64,000 nt of DNA from assembly GCF_014748335.1 (NCBI RefSeq), contig NZ_JAAVIY010000001.1:62001-126000 (forward strand), given 5' to 3'. Source of the DNA: Flavobacterium selenitireducens (GTDB lineage: Bacteria > Bacteroidota > Bacteroidia > Flavobacteriales > Flavobacteriaceae). Numbering within the stretch: position 1 is the first letter of the stretch; the number at the start of each line of letters is the position of its first letter. The notes below the pieces were generated by a model, which was not told the DNA's origin, made no database searches, and saw nothing but the letters and a program-made list of their open reading frames with translations. The position numbers were made by a program, and so were the translations under genes. Shown here piece after piece: positions 37,817 to 46,896 of this stretch.

Positions 37817-38206
37817 TCACTCGGCCATCTTCCTGGCCATCATCGAAATCTCTACCGTCACGCCCTTCGGCAAACCCGCAACCTGGACGGTTTCACGAGC
37901 GGGAGCGGTCTGCTCGTTGAGATAACTCCCGTACACTTCGTTGATCTTGGCAAAGTCATTCATGTCCATGATAAAAATGGTGGTCTTGACCACGTCGTCG
38001 AAGGTCATGTCTGCAGCTTCAAGCACGGCTTTGAGATTGTCCATGACTTGCCGGGTTTCGTTCCCGACATCGCCTAAAACAAGTTCCCCGCTTGCCGGAT
38101 CGATGGCAATCTGACCCGAGGTGTAAAGCGTATCGCCAAACTGGACTGCCTGGCTGTACGGTCCGATCGGAGCCGGAGCCTTGTCGGTATAAATGATTTT
38201 TTTCAT
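37817..38206 (-). CDS. ridA: RidA family reactive-intermediate deaminase
   Basis: 129 residues, the normal length. Signatures are PIGPYSQAV, YTSGQIAIDP, Arg104 in APARETVQVAGLPKG and Glu119 in VTVEISMMA. Hydrolyses enamine/imine intermediates formed by PLP enzymes, protecting them from damage. Single gene; the downstream side carries a heptamer array, the upstream side an octamer array that belongs to lptD. Confidence 0.95.
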   Translation of the reverse strand: MKKIIYTDKAPAPIGPYSQAVQFGDTLYTSGQIAIDPASGELVLGDVGNETRQVMDNLKAVLEAADMTFDDVVKTTIFIMDMNDFAKINEVYGSYLNEQTAPARETVQVAGLPKGVTVEISMMARKMAE

Positions 38207-38247
38207 GTTATCTGGTTTAAGGAAAATCCAATGTCTGCTACGCTATC

Positions 38248-38330
38248 CGCGAATTTGCTAACTAATTCATTCGCCAATTCGCTAATTGATCCATTCGCTA
38301 ATTCGCTAATTGATTCATTCGCTAATTATC
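38248..38330 (-). repeat. Octamer array, unit TAGCGAAT, after lptD
   Basis: Read on the minus strand, TAGCGAAT, GAATCAAT and TAGCGAAT-like units follow the lptD stop codon directly. The same octamer occurs in the gap after aguB, 35 kb away. It separates lptD from ridA. Confidence 0.85.
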
Positions 38331-41009
38331 CTATCGATTCGGCAAACTTCTCTTATCGTATTTGATGTCCTGCAAGATGCTCGACTTGATTCCGATAAAA
38401 AAGTTCCAGTAGGTATTTTGTCCGAAAGGCACCCAGCTGAAGTCCATTTTCCAGCTCAGCAAGTCGCGTGAAAAGCGCAATTGGGTAAAAGTGAAGCCTT
38501 GCTGGACAAAATCGTATCCGGTGGAGACGCCCACTTTCCACATGGGCGTAATGTCGGTATTGGCCGATACCATAAGGGAATTCCCGGCGATTTCCTTCTC
38601 GCGCCTGTTGTTCGAATACGTCAGGGAATAGGCGAGGGTCATGTCCCAGGGAATGTCGAGCTTGAAAAAATCCTTGATGTCGGCCGCTTCATCATCTTCG
38701 TCGTCGTCCTGCCTCGGATCGCTCGGGTCGAGGTTGGAACCGAAAAGGTCATCTTCGCGTCCTCCGTTGCGAACGCCTTGTGAGTCGGGGCTTTTCTTGT
38801 TTGCCGCGTCGTTTCCGTCCGTACTTGCCAACGAATATCCCACGGTAAGATTGGCGTTTGTGAAACGAAACAAACTTCCGCCATTGTCGATGTTGAACTT
38901 GTTTATCGTGCGGCCCGTGTTGTCGATAGCGTATGGATTCAGCGTCGCCCCGAAGTTCACGTTCATCTTCTCGAAAAGCGTCGTTCCGCCCGTGATCCGC
39001 AAAGGCGACCACTTGAGGGAATCGGCTGCTATATTGTAGGACGTGCTGAAATTCAGGTTGTTGAGCAGCATCAGCTTTTTGGGTTCGGTCTTCGTCGTGT
39101 CCCTGTCGGTCATTTTGGCCTCGAAAGTATTGCTCAAACTGAACCCGACGCTGTTGGAAATGTTTTTCCCGGGCGATCCAAAAATTCCGTTCTCGAACCG
39201 GGTGTATTCCTTGATGATGGTTTCGGCGGTGACGCGCGTTTCGTAAGTGTCGTAATATTGGTCGAAACTAGGAGTGTAGCTATAGGAAACCGAGGGGCGC
39301 ATTACGTGGCGTATGGCTTGTATCCTGCTTTTCTCCCCGAATTGGTAGGTTCCGTAAATCGTCGTTCCCAATGACGTCCCGAAGTTATAAGTCCTGAACG
39401 AATCGAAACCGTTCACGTTGATCGTCGTGTCGCGGGCGCGCTGTTCGTCATAGCGTCTTTCTATCGTTTTGAAATACCATACTTCATTGTAATTGAATGA
39501 AGTGGACGCGCTGAAATATTTGAATATCTTGAAGTTCGTCGACACGGGAATTGTGTGCTGGAACCCGGTTCTGGCGTCCTTGAACATTTCAGGCTTGAAA
39601 AACAACGAATCGAACGTCTGGTAACGGTTTTCGCCTTTCAAGCTATACTGGACATTGAGGTTCTTGATAAATCCTTTTTTGGATCCGTCTGCGGGAGCGA
39701 ACGGGAAAATCCGGTCAACGTTCAATTGTAGCGTCGGCAAGGTCATGCTGATGGCCTTGGTTTCGGTATTTTGCTGATGGCTCGCCGTGACCGACAAATT
39801 GACCTGGGGAACCGTCTGGAAGGTCTTTGAATAGGAAATCGACGAACTCAGGGTGTTGTTCAGCGACGAACCTACGTTTACCTGGTTGACGGACTGTCGG
39901 AAATACTGGCTGCTACCCAGGTTGACCGAGGCCGAGAACCTTGAGTTCACGTTTGCTTTCGGATCCTGCGAATGCGACCATTGGATGTTGTAGATGCGCT
40001 GTTTGGCATAGTCGGGATAGCCGCGTTCGCCATTGATCAGGTTTTCAAACCGCACGTTGAGATTTCCGGAGAAGTTATAGCGCGAGGCGTAACGCGACTC
40101 GAATCGCATCGCATAACTGCCGTTGGTGTAGTAATCGCCTGTCACGGCAAGGTCGTAATTGTCTGAAAGCGCGAAATAATATCCGATGTTCTGAAGGAAA
40201 AATCCTCTGTTGTTGCTTTCCCCATACGAAGGTATCAGGATCCCGGACTGCGCTTTGTCCGTCATCGGAAAGAACGCGAACGGCAGGTAAATCGGAGTAG
40301 GAACATCGGCGATGACCATGTTGGTTCCGCCAACCACGACTTTTTTTCCAGGGACGAACTTGGCTTTCTGGGTAAAGAAATAATATTCAGGGTTGTCGAC
40401 GTCTTTCGAGGTAGTGAAACGGGCCGATTTCATATAGTAGACCGAGTCGTTTTCGCGTTTGACGATGTCAGCCTTGATGCGGAACTCGCTCTGTTCGGTT
40501 CGTGAATTCCAGATCAGCGCCTTTTTGGTCTTGGTATTGAATCGGATCGAATCCGGCTCCACGACGTTCTGCCCTTGCTTGAAAATAGGACGCTGCGTCA
40601 ACGCTCCGGTTGAATCCTTGATACGCCCGGCATAAATTTCGTCCTTTCCGTAATCGAGCACGATAATGCCGGATTTGAGTTCGATGTCCTGGTAGTATAC
40701 TTCGGCTTCGTTGAATAGGGTAAGCTGGCTGGTCTTTTGGTTAAAGCGTTCGTAGTCCTTGGCCTTTCGGCGGATCTGGCTTTCCAAAAGTGGTTTTTTA
40801 GGCTTTACGGAATCCTGGACGATCGGAACTGCAATTTTTGTGGTGTCGGTTGCGTTAACAATTGAAGAATCCACTGGCTTGGCAGGTGGAGCCTGTAAAA
40901 GCGGCGGGATTTTTGTGGTTTGGTTTTTCAGCTCCTGAGAGTAGCATTTTGAGGCTCCGACTGTTAGCAAGATTGCTGATAAAACGATATGGAATAAGTT
41001 TGCCCGCAA
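38331..41009 (-). CDS. lptD: LPS-assembly protein LptD-like outer-membrane barrel
   Basis: 892 residues. A signal-like N-terminus ends in YSQELK, then a proline-rich stretch, an OstA/LptA-like jelly roll (EAEVYYQDIELKSGIIVLDY to about residue 210) and a long beta-barrel beginning with PIYLPFAFFPMTDKAQSGIL. Inserts lipopolysaccharide into the outer leaflet. The first possible codon in this frame other than ATA is the TTG at 41009, and no ATG precedes it before a stop, so the start is uncertain by a dozen residues. An acidic insertion (DPSDPRQDDDEDDEAADIKDF, about residue 740) sits in an outer loop. It diverges from the amidase gene. Confidence 0.9.
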   Translation of the reverse strand: MRANLFHIVLSAILLTVGASKCYSQELKNQTTKIPPLLQAPPAKPVDSSIVNATDTTKIAVPIVQDSVKPKKPLLESQIRRKAKDYERFNQKTSQLTLFNEAEVYYQDIELKSGIIVLDYGKDEIYAGRIKDSTGALTQRPIFKQGQNVVEPDSIRFNTKTKKALIWNSRTEQSEFRIKADIVKRENDSVYYMKSARFTTSKDVDNPEYYFFTQKAKFVPGKKVVVGGTNMVIADVPTPIYLPFAFFPMTDKAQSGILIPSYGESNNRGFFLQNIGYYFALSDNYDLAVTGDYYTNGSYAMRFESRYASRYNFSGNLNVRFENLINGERGYPDYAKQRIYNIQWSHSQDPKANVNSRFSASVNLGSSQYFRQSVNQVNVGSSLNNTLSSSISYSKTFQTVPQVNLSVTASHQQNTETKAISMTLPTLQLNVDRIFPFAPADGSKKGFIKNLNVQYSLKGENRYQTFDSLFFKPEMFKDARTGFQHTIPVSTNFKIFKYFSASTSFNYNEVWYFKTIERRYDEQRARDTTINVNGFDSFRTYNFGTSLGTTIYGTYQFGEKSRIQAIRHVMRPSVSYSYTPSFDQYYDTYETRVTAETIIKEYTRFENGIFGSPGKNISNSVGFSLSNTFEAKMTDRDTTKTEPKKLMLLNNLNFSTSYNIAADSLKWSPLRITGGTTLFEKMNVNFGATLNPYAIDNTGRTINKFNIDNGGSLFRFTNANLTVGYSLASTDGNDAANKKSPDSQGVRNGGREDDLFGSNLDPSDPRQDDDEDDEAADIKDFFKLDIPWDMTLAYSLTYSNNRREKEIAGNSLMVSANTDITPMWKVGVSTGYDFVQQGFTFTQLRFSRDLLSWKMDFSWVPFGQNTYWNFFIGIKSSILQDIKYDKRSLPNR

Positions 41010-41140
41010 CGCTATTAATGCTACTTTTGTGAAAATTATGGCTTAATTTGAAGCGCCAAACTTACATATAATTTTCCGTCAAAAATAAATAAATAATGAC
41101 TTTGGCCTCGTGCATTTCATTAAAATTAACTTTTGGATTT

Positions 41141-42295
41141 ATGGGAATTTCCAATACGCGTAAAGCGTCTCTTTTACTGACTTTCTTTTTTTGTGTGGCG
41201 GGCAATTCCGTGCTCGCCCAAAAGTTTAAGGTAACGCTCGATGCCGGTCACGGCGGAAAAGATTTTGGAGCGGTCTACCACGGCCATATCGAGAAGAACA
41301 TTGCGCTGGGCGTCGTCCAGAAAGTGGGTAAGATACTCGAAGGCACACCGGGATTCGATGTGGTGTACACGCGCAAATCGGACGTTTTCATCGAACTCGT
41401 CGAGCGCGCCAACATCGCCAACCGCGCAGATTCCCACATTTTCGTCTCGATCCATTGCAACGCCAATAAAAACACGGCGGCAGAAGGAACCGAAACCTAC
41501 GTGATGGGTATGAACAAGAACGCGTCCAACCTCGAAGCGGCCAAACGCGAAAACTCCGTAATCACGCTCGAGAAAGATTACAAGCAAAAGTACGAGGGCT
41601 ATGATCCGTCGTCTCCCGAAACGATGATAGGCGTGGAGCTGATGCAGGAAGAATTCCTTGACAACAGTATTTCTCTTGCCAGTAAAATCCAGGACATGTT
41701 CGTGCGCTCGCTCGGCAAAAAAAGCCGTGGCGTGAAACAGGCGCCGTTCATGGTGCTTCACAAAGCGTACATGCCGCGCGTCCTCATTGAAATGGGCTTC
41801 ATTTCCAATCCAAAAGACGGAGCTTTCCTCGATTCGGAGGACGGGCAGGACGAAATGGCCAAGGCGATTGCCAATGCGATCATCGGCTACAAAAAGGAAT
41901 ATTTCGGTTCGGGCAACTACGATCCGGCGAACGAACGTCCGTCACAACGCATAACCGATACTCCTGTTGCGGAAACTCCGGCTCCCGTTGCTGCGCCGGA
42001 GCGTACGACGGCTCAAACGCCATTCGAGAGCGATGCTTCAGGGATTGTTTTTAAAGTCCAGATTTCGGCCAGCGGCAACAAACTGGCCACTACGCCCAGC
42101 AACTTCAAGGGCCTTAGCGGCGTTTCAGTACAGTCCGACGGAAAACTCTTCAAGTACTTTTACGGAGAGACTCCGGATTACCAAACGGCCCGCCAAAAAC
42201 TCTCCGAAGCCAAAACCAAGGGATTCCCTTCGGCTTACGTCGTAGCATTCCGCAACGGCCAACGCATCAGTCTCGACGAAGCGCTTAAAAAATAG
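41141..42295 (+). CDS. N-acetylmuramoyl-L-alanine amidase with C-terminal SPOR domain
   Basis: 384 residues from the ATG at 41141 (MGISNTRKASLLLTFFFCVAG), a proper signal peptide; an upstream ATG at 41096 adds 15 residues that do not improve it. Amidase_3 zinc and catalytic residues: His37 in VTLDAGHGG, Glu51, His105 in SIHCNANK and Glu217 in IEMGFISNP. A Pro/Ala linker leads to a SPOR-like domain in the last 85 residues (FKVQISASGNKLATTPSNF), which would direct it to denuded septal peptidoglycan. Role: daughter-cell separation. mlaD follows. Confidence 0.92.
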   Translation: MGISNTRKASLLLTFFFCVAGNSVLAQKFKVTLDAGHGGKDFGAVYHGHIEKNIALGVVQKVGKILEGTPGFDVVYTRKSDVFIELVERANIANRADSHIFVSIHCNANKNTAAEGTETYVMGMNKNASNLEAAKRENSVITLEKDYKQKYEGYDPSSPETMIGVELMQEEFLDNSISLASKIQDMFVRSLGKKSRGVKQAPFMVLHKAYMPRVLIEMGFISNPKDGAFLDSEDGQDEMAKAIANAIIGYKKEYFGSGNYDPANERPSQRITDTPVAETPAPVAAPERTTAQTPFESDASGIVFKVQISASGNKLATTPSNFKGLSGVSVQSDGKLFKYFYGETPDYQTARQKLSEAKTKGFPSAYVVAFRNGQRISLDEALKK

Positions 42296-42319
42296 CACAA
42301 GCTTTTCGGATAATTGTCT

Positions 42320-42327
42320 TACTTTTG
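42320..42327 (+). promoter_or_regulatory. -7 element for the MlaD-like gene
   Basis: TACTTTTG matches TAnnTTTG exactly, 18 bases before the TTG start. No clear TTG at -33. Confidence 0.45.
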
Positions 42328-42344
42328 TTCAAAACAGCAAAGCT

Positions 42345-43307
42345 TTGAAAATTACAAAGGAAATCAAGACGGCCATTCTGGTGATCGCTTCTATTTTATT
42401 GTTCATCTGGGGTTACAGTTTCCTGAAAGGTACCGACATCCTTAGCAGCGACAAGACGTTTTATGTGGAATATGCCAACGTCGAAGGGCTTCCTCCTTCG
42501 GCTCCGGTAACCGTCAACGGCTTCGTCATCGGGCACGTCAAAAAAATATCGCTCAACAACAGGACGGGAAAACTGTTGGTCGAACTCCAGATTACCAACG
42601 AAGATTTTCCGATCGCCAAATCGAGCGTCGTCAATATTTACGAGCCTGGCGTCATCGCGGGCAAACAACTCCAAATCGTCCCCAACCTCCAGGACACTCA
42701 GGTCGCGCAGTCCGGAGACACCTTGAGAGGAGCGAATGTTCCGGGCCTTACCGCGTTACTTGGTGAAAAACTGGAGCCGATACAGCAAAAGCTCGACAAG
42801 GTGTTGTCCGAACTTACCGTGACGATCACGAGCGTGAACAACATCCTCGACAAGAAAAGCCAGGAAAACCTCAAAGGAACCATCGCCGAACTCAATGCGA
42901 CGATGACCCAATTCCACAAGGCGTCCAACAGTCTTAACGGCATTCTCGATACTAACAAAGGCAAGATCGACAACGTGGTTTCGAATTTCGAAAAAGTGTC
43001 GTCGGATTTCAACAAAATCTCATCTGATCTCGAAAAAGCCGAACTCGACAAAGCCGTGGAAAGTCTCAAGGGCACGTTGGCGAAAGTCGACAACCTGATG
43101 GCCAACATCGATTCCGGAAAAGGCACGATGGGCAAACTCGTCAATGACGACGCGCTTTACGACAACCTGTCCAAAACCTCACGAGAGCTCGAATTGCTGC
43201 TTCAGGACGTGCGACTCAATCCTACGCGTTACATCAACGTCTCGCTTTTTGGAAAGAAGAACAAGCCATACGTCGCTCCTAAAGTCCAGGATAGTATTCC
43301 AAAATAA
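42345..43307 (+). CDS. MlaD/MCE-domain lipid-transport protein
   Basis: 320 residues starting at TTG (MKITKEIKTAILVI). An N-terminal anchor is followed by one MCE domain (FYVEYANVEGLPPSAPVTVNG to about residue 120) and a long amphipathic helical tail with heptad-like DNVVSNFEKVSSDFNKIS repeats. In other bacteria MlaD binds phospholipid between the outer and inner membranes. The MlaE and MlaF partners are not in the window. Gene order lptD / amidase / mlaD is an envelope cluster. Confidence 0.9.
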   Translation: MKITKEIKTAILVIASILLFIWGYSFLKGTDILSSDKTFYVEYANVEGLPPSAPVTVNGFVIGHVKKISLNNRTGKLLVELQITNEDFPIAKSSVVNIYEPGVIAGKQLQIVPNLQDTQVAQSGDTLRGANVPGLTALLGEKLEPIQQKLDKVLSELTVTITSVNNILDKKSQENLKGTIAELNATMTQFHKASNSLNGILDTNKGKIDNVVSNFEKVSSDFNKISSDLEKAELDKAVESLKGTLAKVDNLMANIDSGKGTMGKLVNDDALYDNLSKTSRELELLLQDVRLNPTRYINVSLFGKKNKPYVAPKVQDSIPK

Positions 43308-43312
43308 TTACC

Positions 43313-44644
43313 ATGAGTTACTTAGACAACATATTCTTTGCCGTCATCCTGGCATTGGGAATAGGATATTTCGCGATGAACGTCCGAAAGCTCATACGCA
43401 ACATCAGGTTGGGCCGCGACATCGATCGCTCCGACAATCCCGGCGAGCGCTGGACGAACATGGCGATGATCGCGTTGGGCCAGAAGAAAATGGTCAAGCG
43501 TCCGATATCCGGGATTTTACACATTTTCGTTTATGTCGGATTCGTGGTCATCAACATAGAAGTACTCGAGATCATCATCGACGGATTGTTCGGAACCCAT
43601 CGCATCCTATCGTTCCTCGGTGGATTTTACGACTTTCTTATCGCATTTTTCGAGATTCTCGCCGTTTTGGTACTCGTGGGCGTAATCGCATTTCTGATCC
43701 GACGCAACATCATCAAGATCAAGCGGTTCATCCACTCCGATTTGAAGGGATGGCCTAAAAGCGATGCGAATTATATCCTCTATATGGAAATCGTGCTCAT
43801 GGCGCTTTTCCTGACGATGAACGCCGCCGATTACCAGTTGCAGTTCCGTGGTTTTCCGCATTACGACCAGGCCGGATCGTTTCCGGTAAGTTCGCTTATC
43901 GCACCTTTGTTCGACGGAATGTCGGATAACGCCGTTTGGGTCATCGAGCGCGCGTGTTGGTGGCTGCATATCGTGGGAATCCTGATCTTCCTGAATTACC
44001 TGTATTTTTCGAAACATCTGCACATTCTTCTGGCGTTTCCCAATACGTATTACGCGAATTTGAATCCGAAAGGGAAATTCAACAATCTCGATTCGGTAAC
44101 GGCAGAGGTCAAGCTGATGATGGATCCGAGCGCCGATCCTTTCGCCGCTCCGGCCAATGCGGACCCGAATGCCGTTCCGGAGAAATTTGGCGCCCAGGAC
44201 ATACAGGATCTCAATTGGGTCCAACTGCTCAACGCTTACACCTGTACCGAATGTGGTCGATGCACCTCGGCTTGCCCAGCCAACATTACAGGAAAGAAGT
44301 TGTCGCCGCGCAAGATCATGATGGACACGCGCGATCGCATGGAGGAAGTCGGAAAAAACATTGAGGCAAACAAAGGCGTTTTCATTCCGGATAACAAAAC
44401 CTTGCTAAACGATTACATCACGCCCGAGGAACTGTGGGCGTGTACGAGTTGCAATGCTTGCGTGGAGGAATGTCCGGTGAACATCGACCCGCTTTCGATC
44501 ATTATGGACATGAGGCGATTCCTGGTAATGGAACAAAGCGCGGCGCCTCAGTCGCTGAACGCCATGATGACCAATGTAGAGAACAACGCTGCGCCCTGGC
44601 CGTATAATCAGCAGGATAGGTTGAATTGGAAAAATGACAATTGA
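43313..44644 (+). CDS. Membrane-bound 4Fe-4S protein, heterodisulfide-reductase-like
   Basis: 443 residues, six bases after the MlaD gene. About five membrane helices in the first 250 residues resemble a nitrate-reductase-gamma/HdrE-like cytochrome domain. Two 4Fe-4S clusters follow: Cys311, 314, 317, 321 in CTECGRCTSACP and Cys377, 380, 383, 387 in CTSCNACVEECP. The usual partner, a CCG-domain protein, is encoded one gene downstream, so the pair probably forms an electron-transfer complex. Its donor and acceptor cannot be read from the sequence. Confidence 0.88.
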   Translation: MSYLDNIFFAVILALGIGYFAMNVRKLIRNIRLGRDIDRSDNPGERWTNMAMIALGQKKMVKRPISGILHIFVYVGFVVINIEVLEIIIDGLFGTHRILSFLGGFYDFLIAFFEILAVLVLVGVIAFLIRRNIIKIKRFIHSDLKGWPKSDANYILYMEIVLMALFLTMNAADYQLQFRGFPHYDQAGSFPVSSLIAPLFDGMSDNAVWVIERACWWLHIVGILIFLNYLYFSKHLHILLAFPNTYYANLNPKGKFNNLDSVTAEVKLMMDPSADPFAAPANADPNAVPEKFGAQDIQDLNWVQLLNAYTCTECGRCTSACPANITGKKLSPRKIMMDTRDRMEEVGKNIEANKGVFIPDNKTLLNDYITPEELWACTSCNACVEECPVNIDPLSIIMDMRRFLVMEQSAAPQSLNAMMTNVENNAAPWPYNQQDRLNWKNDN

Positions 44645-44789
44645 TAGTTGACAATTGATAGTTGATAGTTGATAGTTGATAGTTGACAGTTGACAGTTGA
44701 TAGTTAATAGTTGACAGTTGACAGTTGATAGTTTAGTTGACAGTTGATAGTTGACAGTAAATAGTTAATAATTGATAGTTAATAATTAG
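44641..44789 (+). repeat. Heptamer array, unit TTGATAG/TTGACAG
   Basis: About 20 tandem heptamers, TTGATAG and TTGACAG with TTAATAG/TTAATAA variants and one short break near 44733. The first unit overlaps the TGA stop of the Fe-S gene. TGA or TAG falls in every frame. The array is not seen elsewhere in this window. Confidence 0.93.
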
Positions 44790-44905
44790 GGTCGATGGAG
44801 ATCTGAGTCTTATTACGAGCTATTGTTACAATAAAAATATTCTTATAAAGTGAGGTTAAGGATGTTTTTAATGATCTAAAAATCAGATAAATTAAAGACA
44901 GACAA

Positions 44906-45352
44906 ATGAAAAAGGAAGAAATTGAGGACAACCTTCAGCCCGCGACAGAGAACGGAAAGCACATCAGCCCGATTTTGCCGGCTGACATCAAAAATTACCT
45001 GATCGACATCGACGGTACGATATGCGACGACATCCCGAACGAAGAGCCGGAGAGAATGGCGACCGCAGAATTGTATCCCGACGCCCTGACGACGCTCAAC
45101 AAATGGTATGACGAAGGCCATGTGATCTTTTTTTTCACCTCGAGGACAGAGGCACATCGCCAGGTCACCGAAGAATGGCTTGGCAAACACGGTTTCAAAT
45201 ACCACGGCATCGTGTTCGGAAAGCCAAGAGGCGGGAATTACCATTGGATCGACAATCATTTGGTGAAAGCCACGCGCTATCGCGGAAAATTCACCGACCT
45301 TATTGAAAAGGAAGTCACCATACAGGTGTTCGACGACGGAAAGCACGAGTAG
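44906..45352 (+). CDS. HAD-superfamily phosphatase-like protein
   Basis: 148 residues. HAD motif I is YLIDIDGTICDD (Asp34, Asp36), motif II the Ser/Thr in FFFTSRTEAH and a late DNH replaces the usual acidic motif. Flavobacterial homologues are often labelled phosphoheptose isomerase, which these motifs do not support. The substrate is unknown. It is placed between the two Fe-S genes and flanked by different short-period arrays. Confidence 0.75.
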   Translation: MKKEEIEDNLQPATENGKHISPILPADIKNYLIDIDGTICDDIPNEEPERMATAELYPDALTTLNKWYDEGHVIFFFTSRTEAHRQVTEEWLGKHGFKYHGIVFGKPRGGNYHWIDNHLVKATRYRGKFTDLIEKEVTIQVFDDGKHE

Positions 45353-45355
45353 GCA

Positions 45356-45395
45356 ATCAGATAATTAGATAATTAGATAATTGGAAAATTAGAAA
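45356..45395 (+). repeat. Short octamer array, unit TAGATAAT
   Basis: Four or five units (TAGATAAT, then TGGAAAAT and TAGAAAA) beginning four bases after the HAD gene stop. Same unit as in the 36-copy array at 4503-4790. Confidence 0.8.
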
Positions 45396-45503
45396 AAGGT
45401 AAATAGATAACGGGACTTGGGCCTAGACGTTTGAGGCAGTTAGAGGACGATCAACATTAAACCCTAAACCCGAAACGCCAAGACGCGAGAAATACAAAAT
45501 GAT

Positions 45504-46295
45504 ATGACAAACGAACTCAAAGTCCCTACAATGGCCGAAATGATGGCCGAAGGAAAATCCCCTGAAGTGTTGTTTTGGGTGGGTTGCTCCGGAAGTTTCG
45601 ACGATCGCGCCAAGAGGATCACCAAAGCGTTCGTGCGCCTGCTCAACCAGGCCGGCGTCGAATTCGCGGTTTTGGGAACTGAGGAAAGTTGCACCGGGGA
45701 TCCCGCAAAAAGGGCAGGGAACGAGTTCCTGTTCCAGATGCAGGCCATGATGAACATCGAGGTGCTCAACGCATACGACGTCAGGAAAATCGTGACGGCC
45801 TGTCCGCATTGTTTCAATACGATCAAGAATGAATATCCTGGATTGGGCGGGAGTTATGAAGTGGTACACCACACCCAATTCCTCAAATCGTTGCTCGACG
45901 ACGGCAGGCTGACTATCGAAGGCGGTTCGTTCAAAGGCAAGAAAATCGTATTCCACGACCCGTGTTATTTGGGGCGTGCCAACAATATTTACGAGGCACC
46001 ACGCGATCTCATCCAAAAACTCGATGCCGAACTCGTCGAAATGAAACGTTCGCGCGCGAATGGTTTGTGCTGCGGAGCCGGTGGCGCCCAAATGTTCAAG
46101 GATGCCGAACCCGGTACTAAAGAAATTAACATCGAAAGAGCAGAAGAGGCGTTGGACCTCGAGCCTAAAATCATCGCGGCGGCTTGTCCATTCTGCAACA
46201 CGATGCTAACCGATGGCGTTAAAAGCAAAAACAGGGAAGGAGACGTCAAAGTCATGGACGTAGCGGAACTTATCGCAAATGCGAACGATCTATGA
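45504..46295 (+). CDS. CCG-domain (Fe-S) protein, HdrB/LutA-like
   Basis: 263 residues. Two cysteine-rich CCG-type domains: FWVGCSGSFDD, ESCTGDPAKR and ACPHCFNTI in the first; HDPCYLGR, GLCCGAGGAQM and ACPFCNTML in the second. These bind non-cubane or 4Fe-4S clusters in heterodisulfide-reductase and lactate-oxidation complexes. It is the natural partner of the membrane Fe-S protein at 43313-44644. The next gene overlaps its stop by four bases. Confidence 0.9.
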   Translation: MTNELKVPTMAEMMAEGKSPEVLFWVGCSGSFDDRAKRITKAFVRLLNQAGVEFAVLGTEESCTGDPAKRAGNEFLFQMQAMMNIEVLNAYDVRKIVTACPHCFNTIKNEYPGLGGSYEVVHHTQFLKSLLDDGRLTIEGGSFKGKKIVFHDPCYLGRANNIYEAPRDLIQKLDAELVEMKRSRANGLCCGAGGAQMFKDAEPGTKEINIERAEEALDLEPKIIAAACPFCNTMLTDGVKSKNREGDVKVMDVAELIANANDL

Positions 46296-46885
46296 GAGGG
46301 AATTTTGTTCTTGCTGCAGTGTTTGTGTCGTTCACCGGATTCGTTCAGGGCCAGGATGTGATGAAAGCAATAGGAGACGATAGCTGCGCCTGTATTTCCG
46401 AGCTTAGGAAATCGGGCCAGGAAGTGACCGACATGCAGTTGGGACTTTGCATCGTCAAATCATACAACGCACGGAAATCGCAGCTGCCGCCTGAAAAGCA
46501 GGTTTCGCTCTCGGATTCGGAAGCGTTCGAGGCCATCGCAGCCGAGATCGGGATCAAAATGGTAGAAACCTGTCCTGATTTCATAATGGATATGGCCGAC
46601 GACAATATAAACGAAACGTCCGAGGCAGCCGAAGCCAGACACAGCATGAATGTCCAGATTACGGACGTGAAGTCGGAACAGTTCGTCACCATAACGGCAA
46701 AAGACGAAAATGGCCGCCAACACTCGCTGCTGATGCTCGAATATTTCGGAACCGCCTCGCTGTTCACCGAAGGAAAAGTCAAAAAAGGCGATAAGATCAC
46801 GATCGCGTACAAGGAAGTCGAATTGTACGATCCTAAAATGAAAGAATTCAGATATTACAAAGTCATTACCGATTTGACCAAATAA
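46292..46885 (+). CDS. Secreted protein of unknown function
   Basis: 197 residues with a signal peptide (MRGNFVLAAVFVSFTGFVQG). Cysteines in DDSCACISEL, GLCIVK and ETCPDF could form disulfides. The C-terminal half (about 110-197) is beta-rich and ends in an OB-fold-like strand pattern. I do not recognise a family. It overlaps the CCG gene (ATGA) and is followed 11 bases later by the next gene, so all three are one transcript. Confidence 0.75.
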   Translation: MRGNFVLAAVFVSFTGFVQGQDVMKAIGDDSCACISELRKSGQEVTDMQLGLCIVKSYNARKSQLPPEKQVSLSDSEAFEAIAAEIGIKMVETCPDFIMDMADDNINETSEAAEARHSMNVQITDVKSEQFVTITAKDENGRQHSLLMLEYFGTASLFTEGKVKKGDKITIAYKEVELYDPKMKEFRYYKVITDLTK

Positions 46886-46896
46886 TCGGACGCAAT

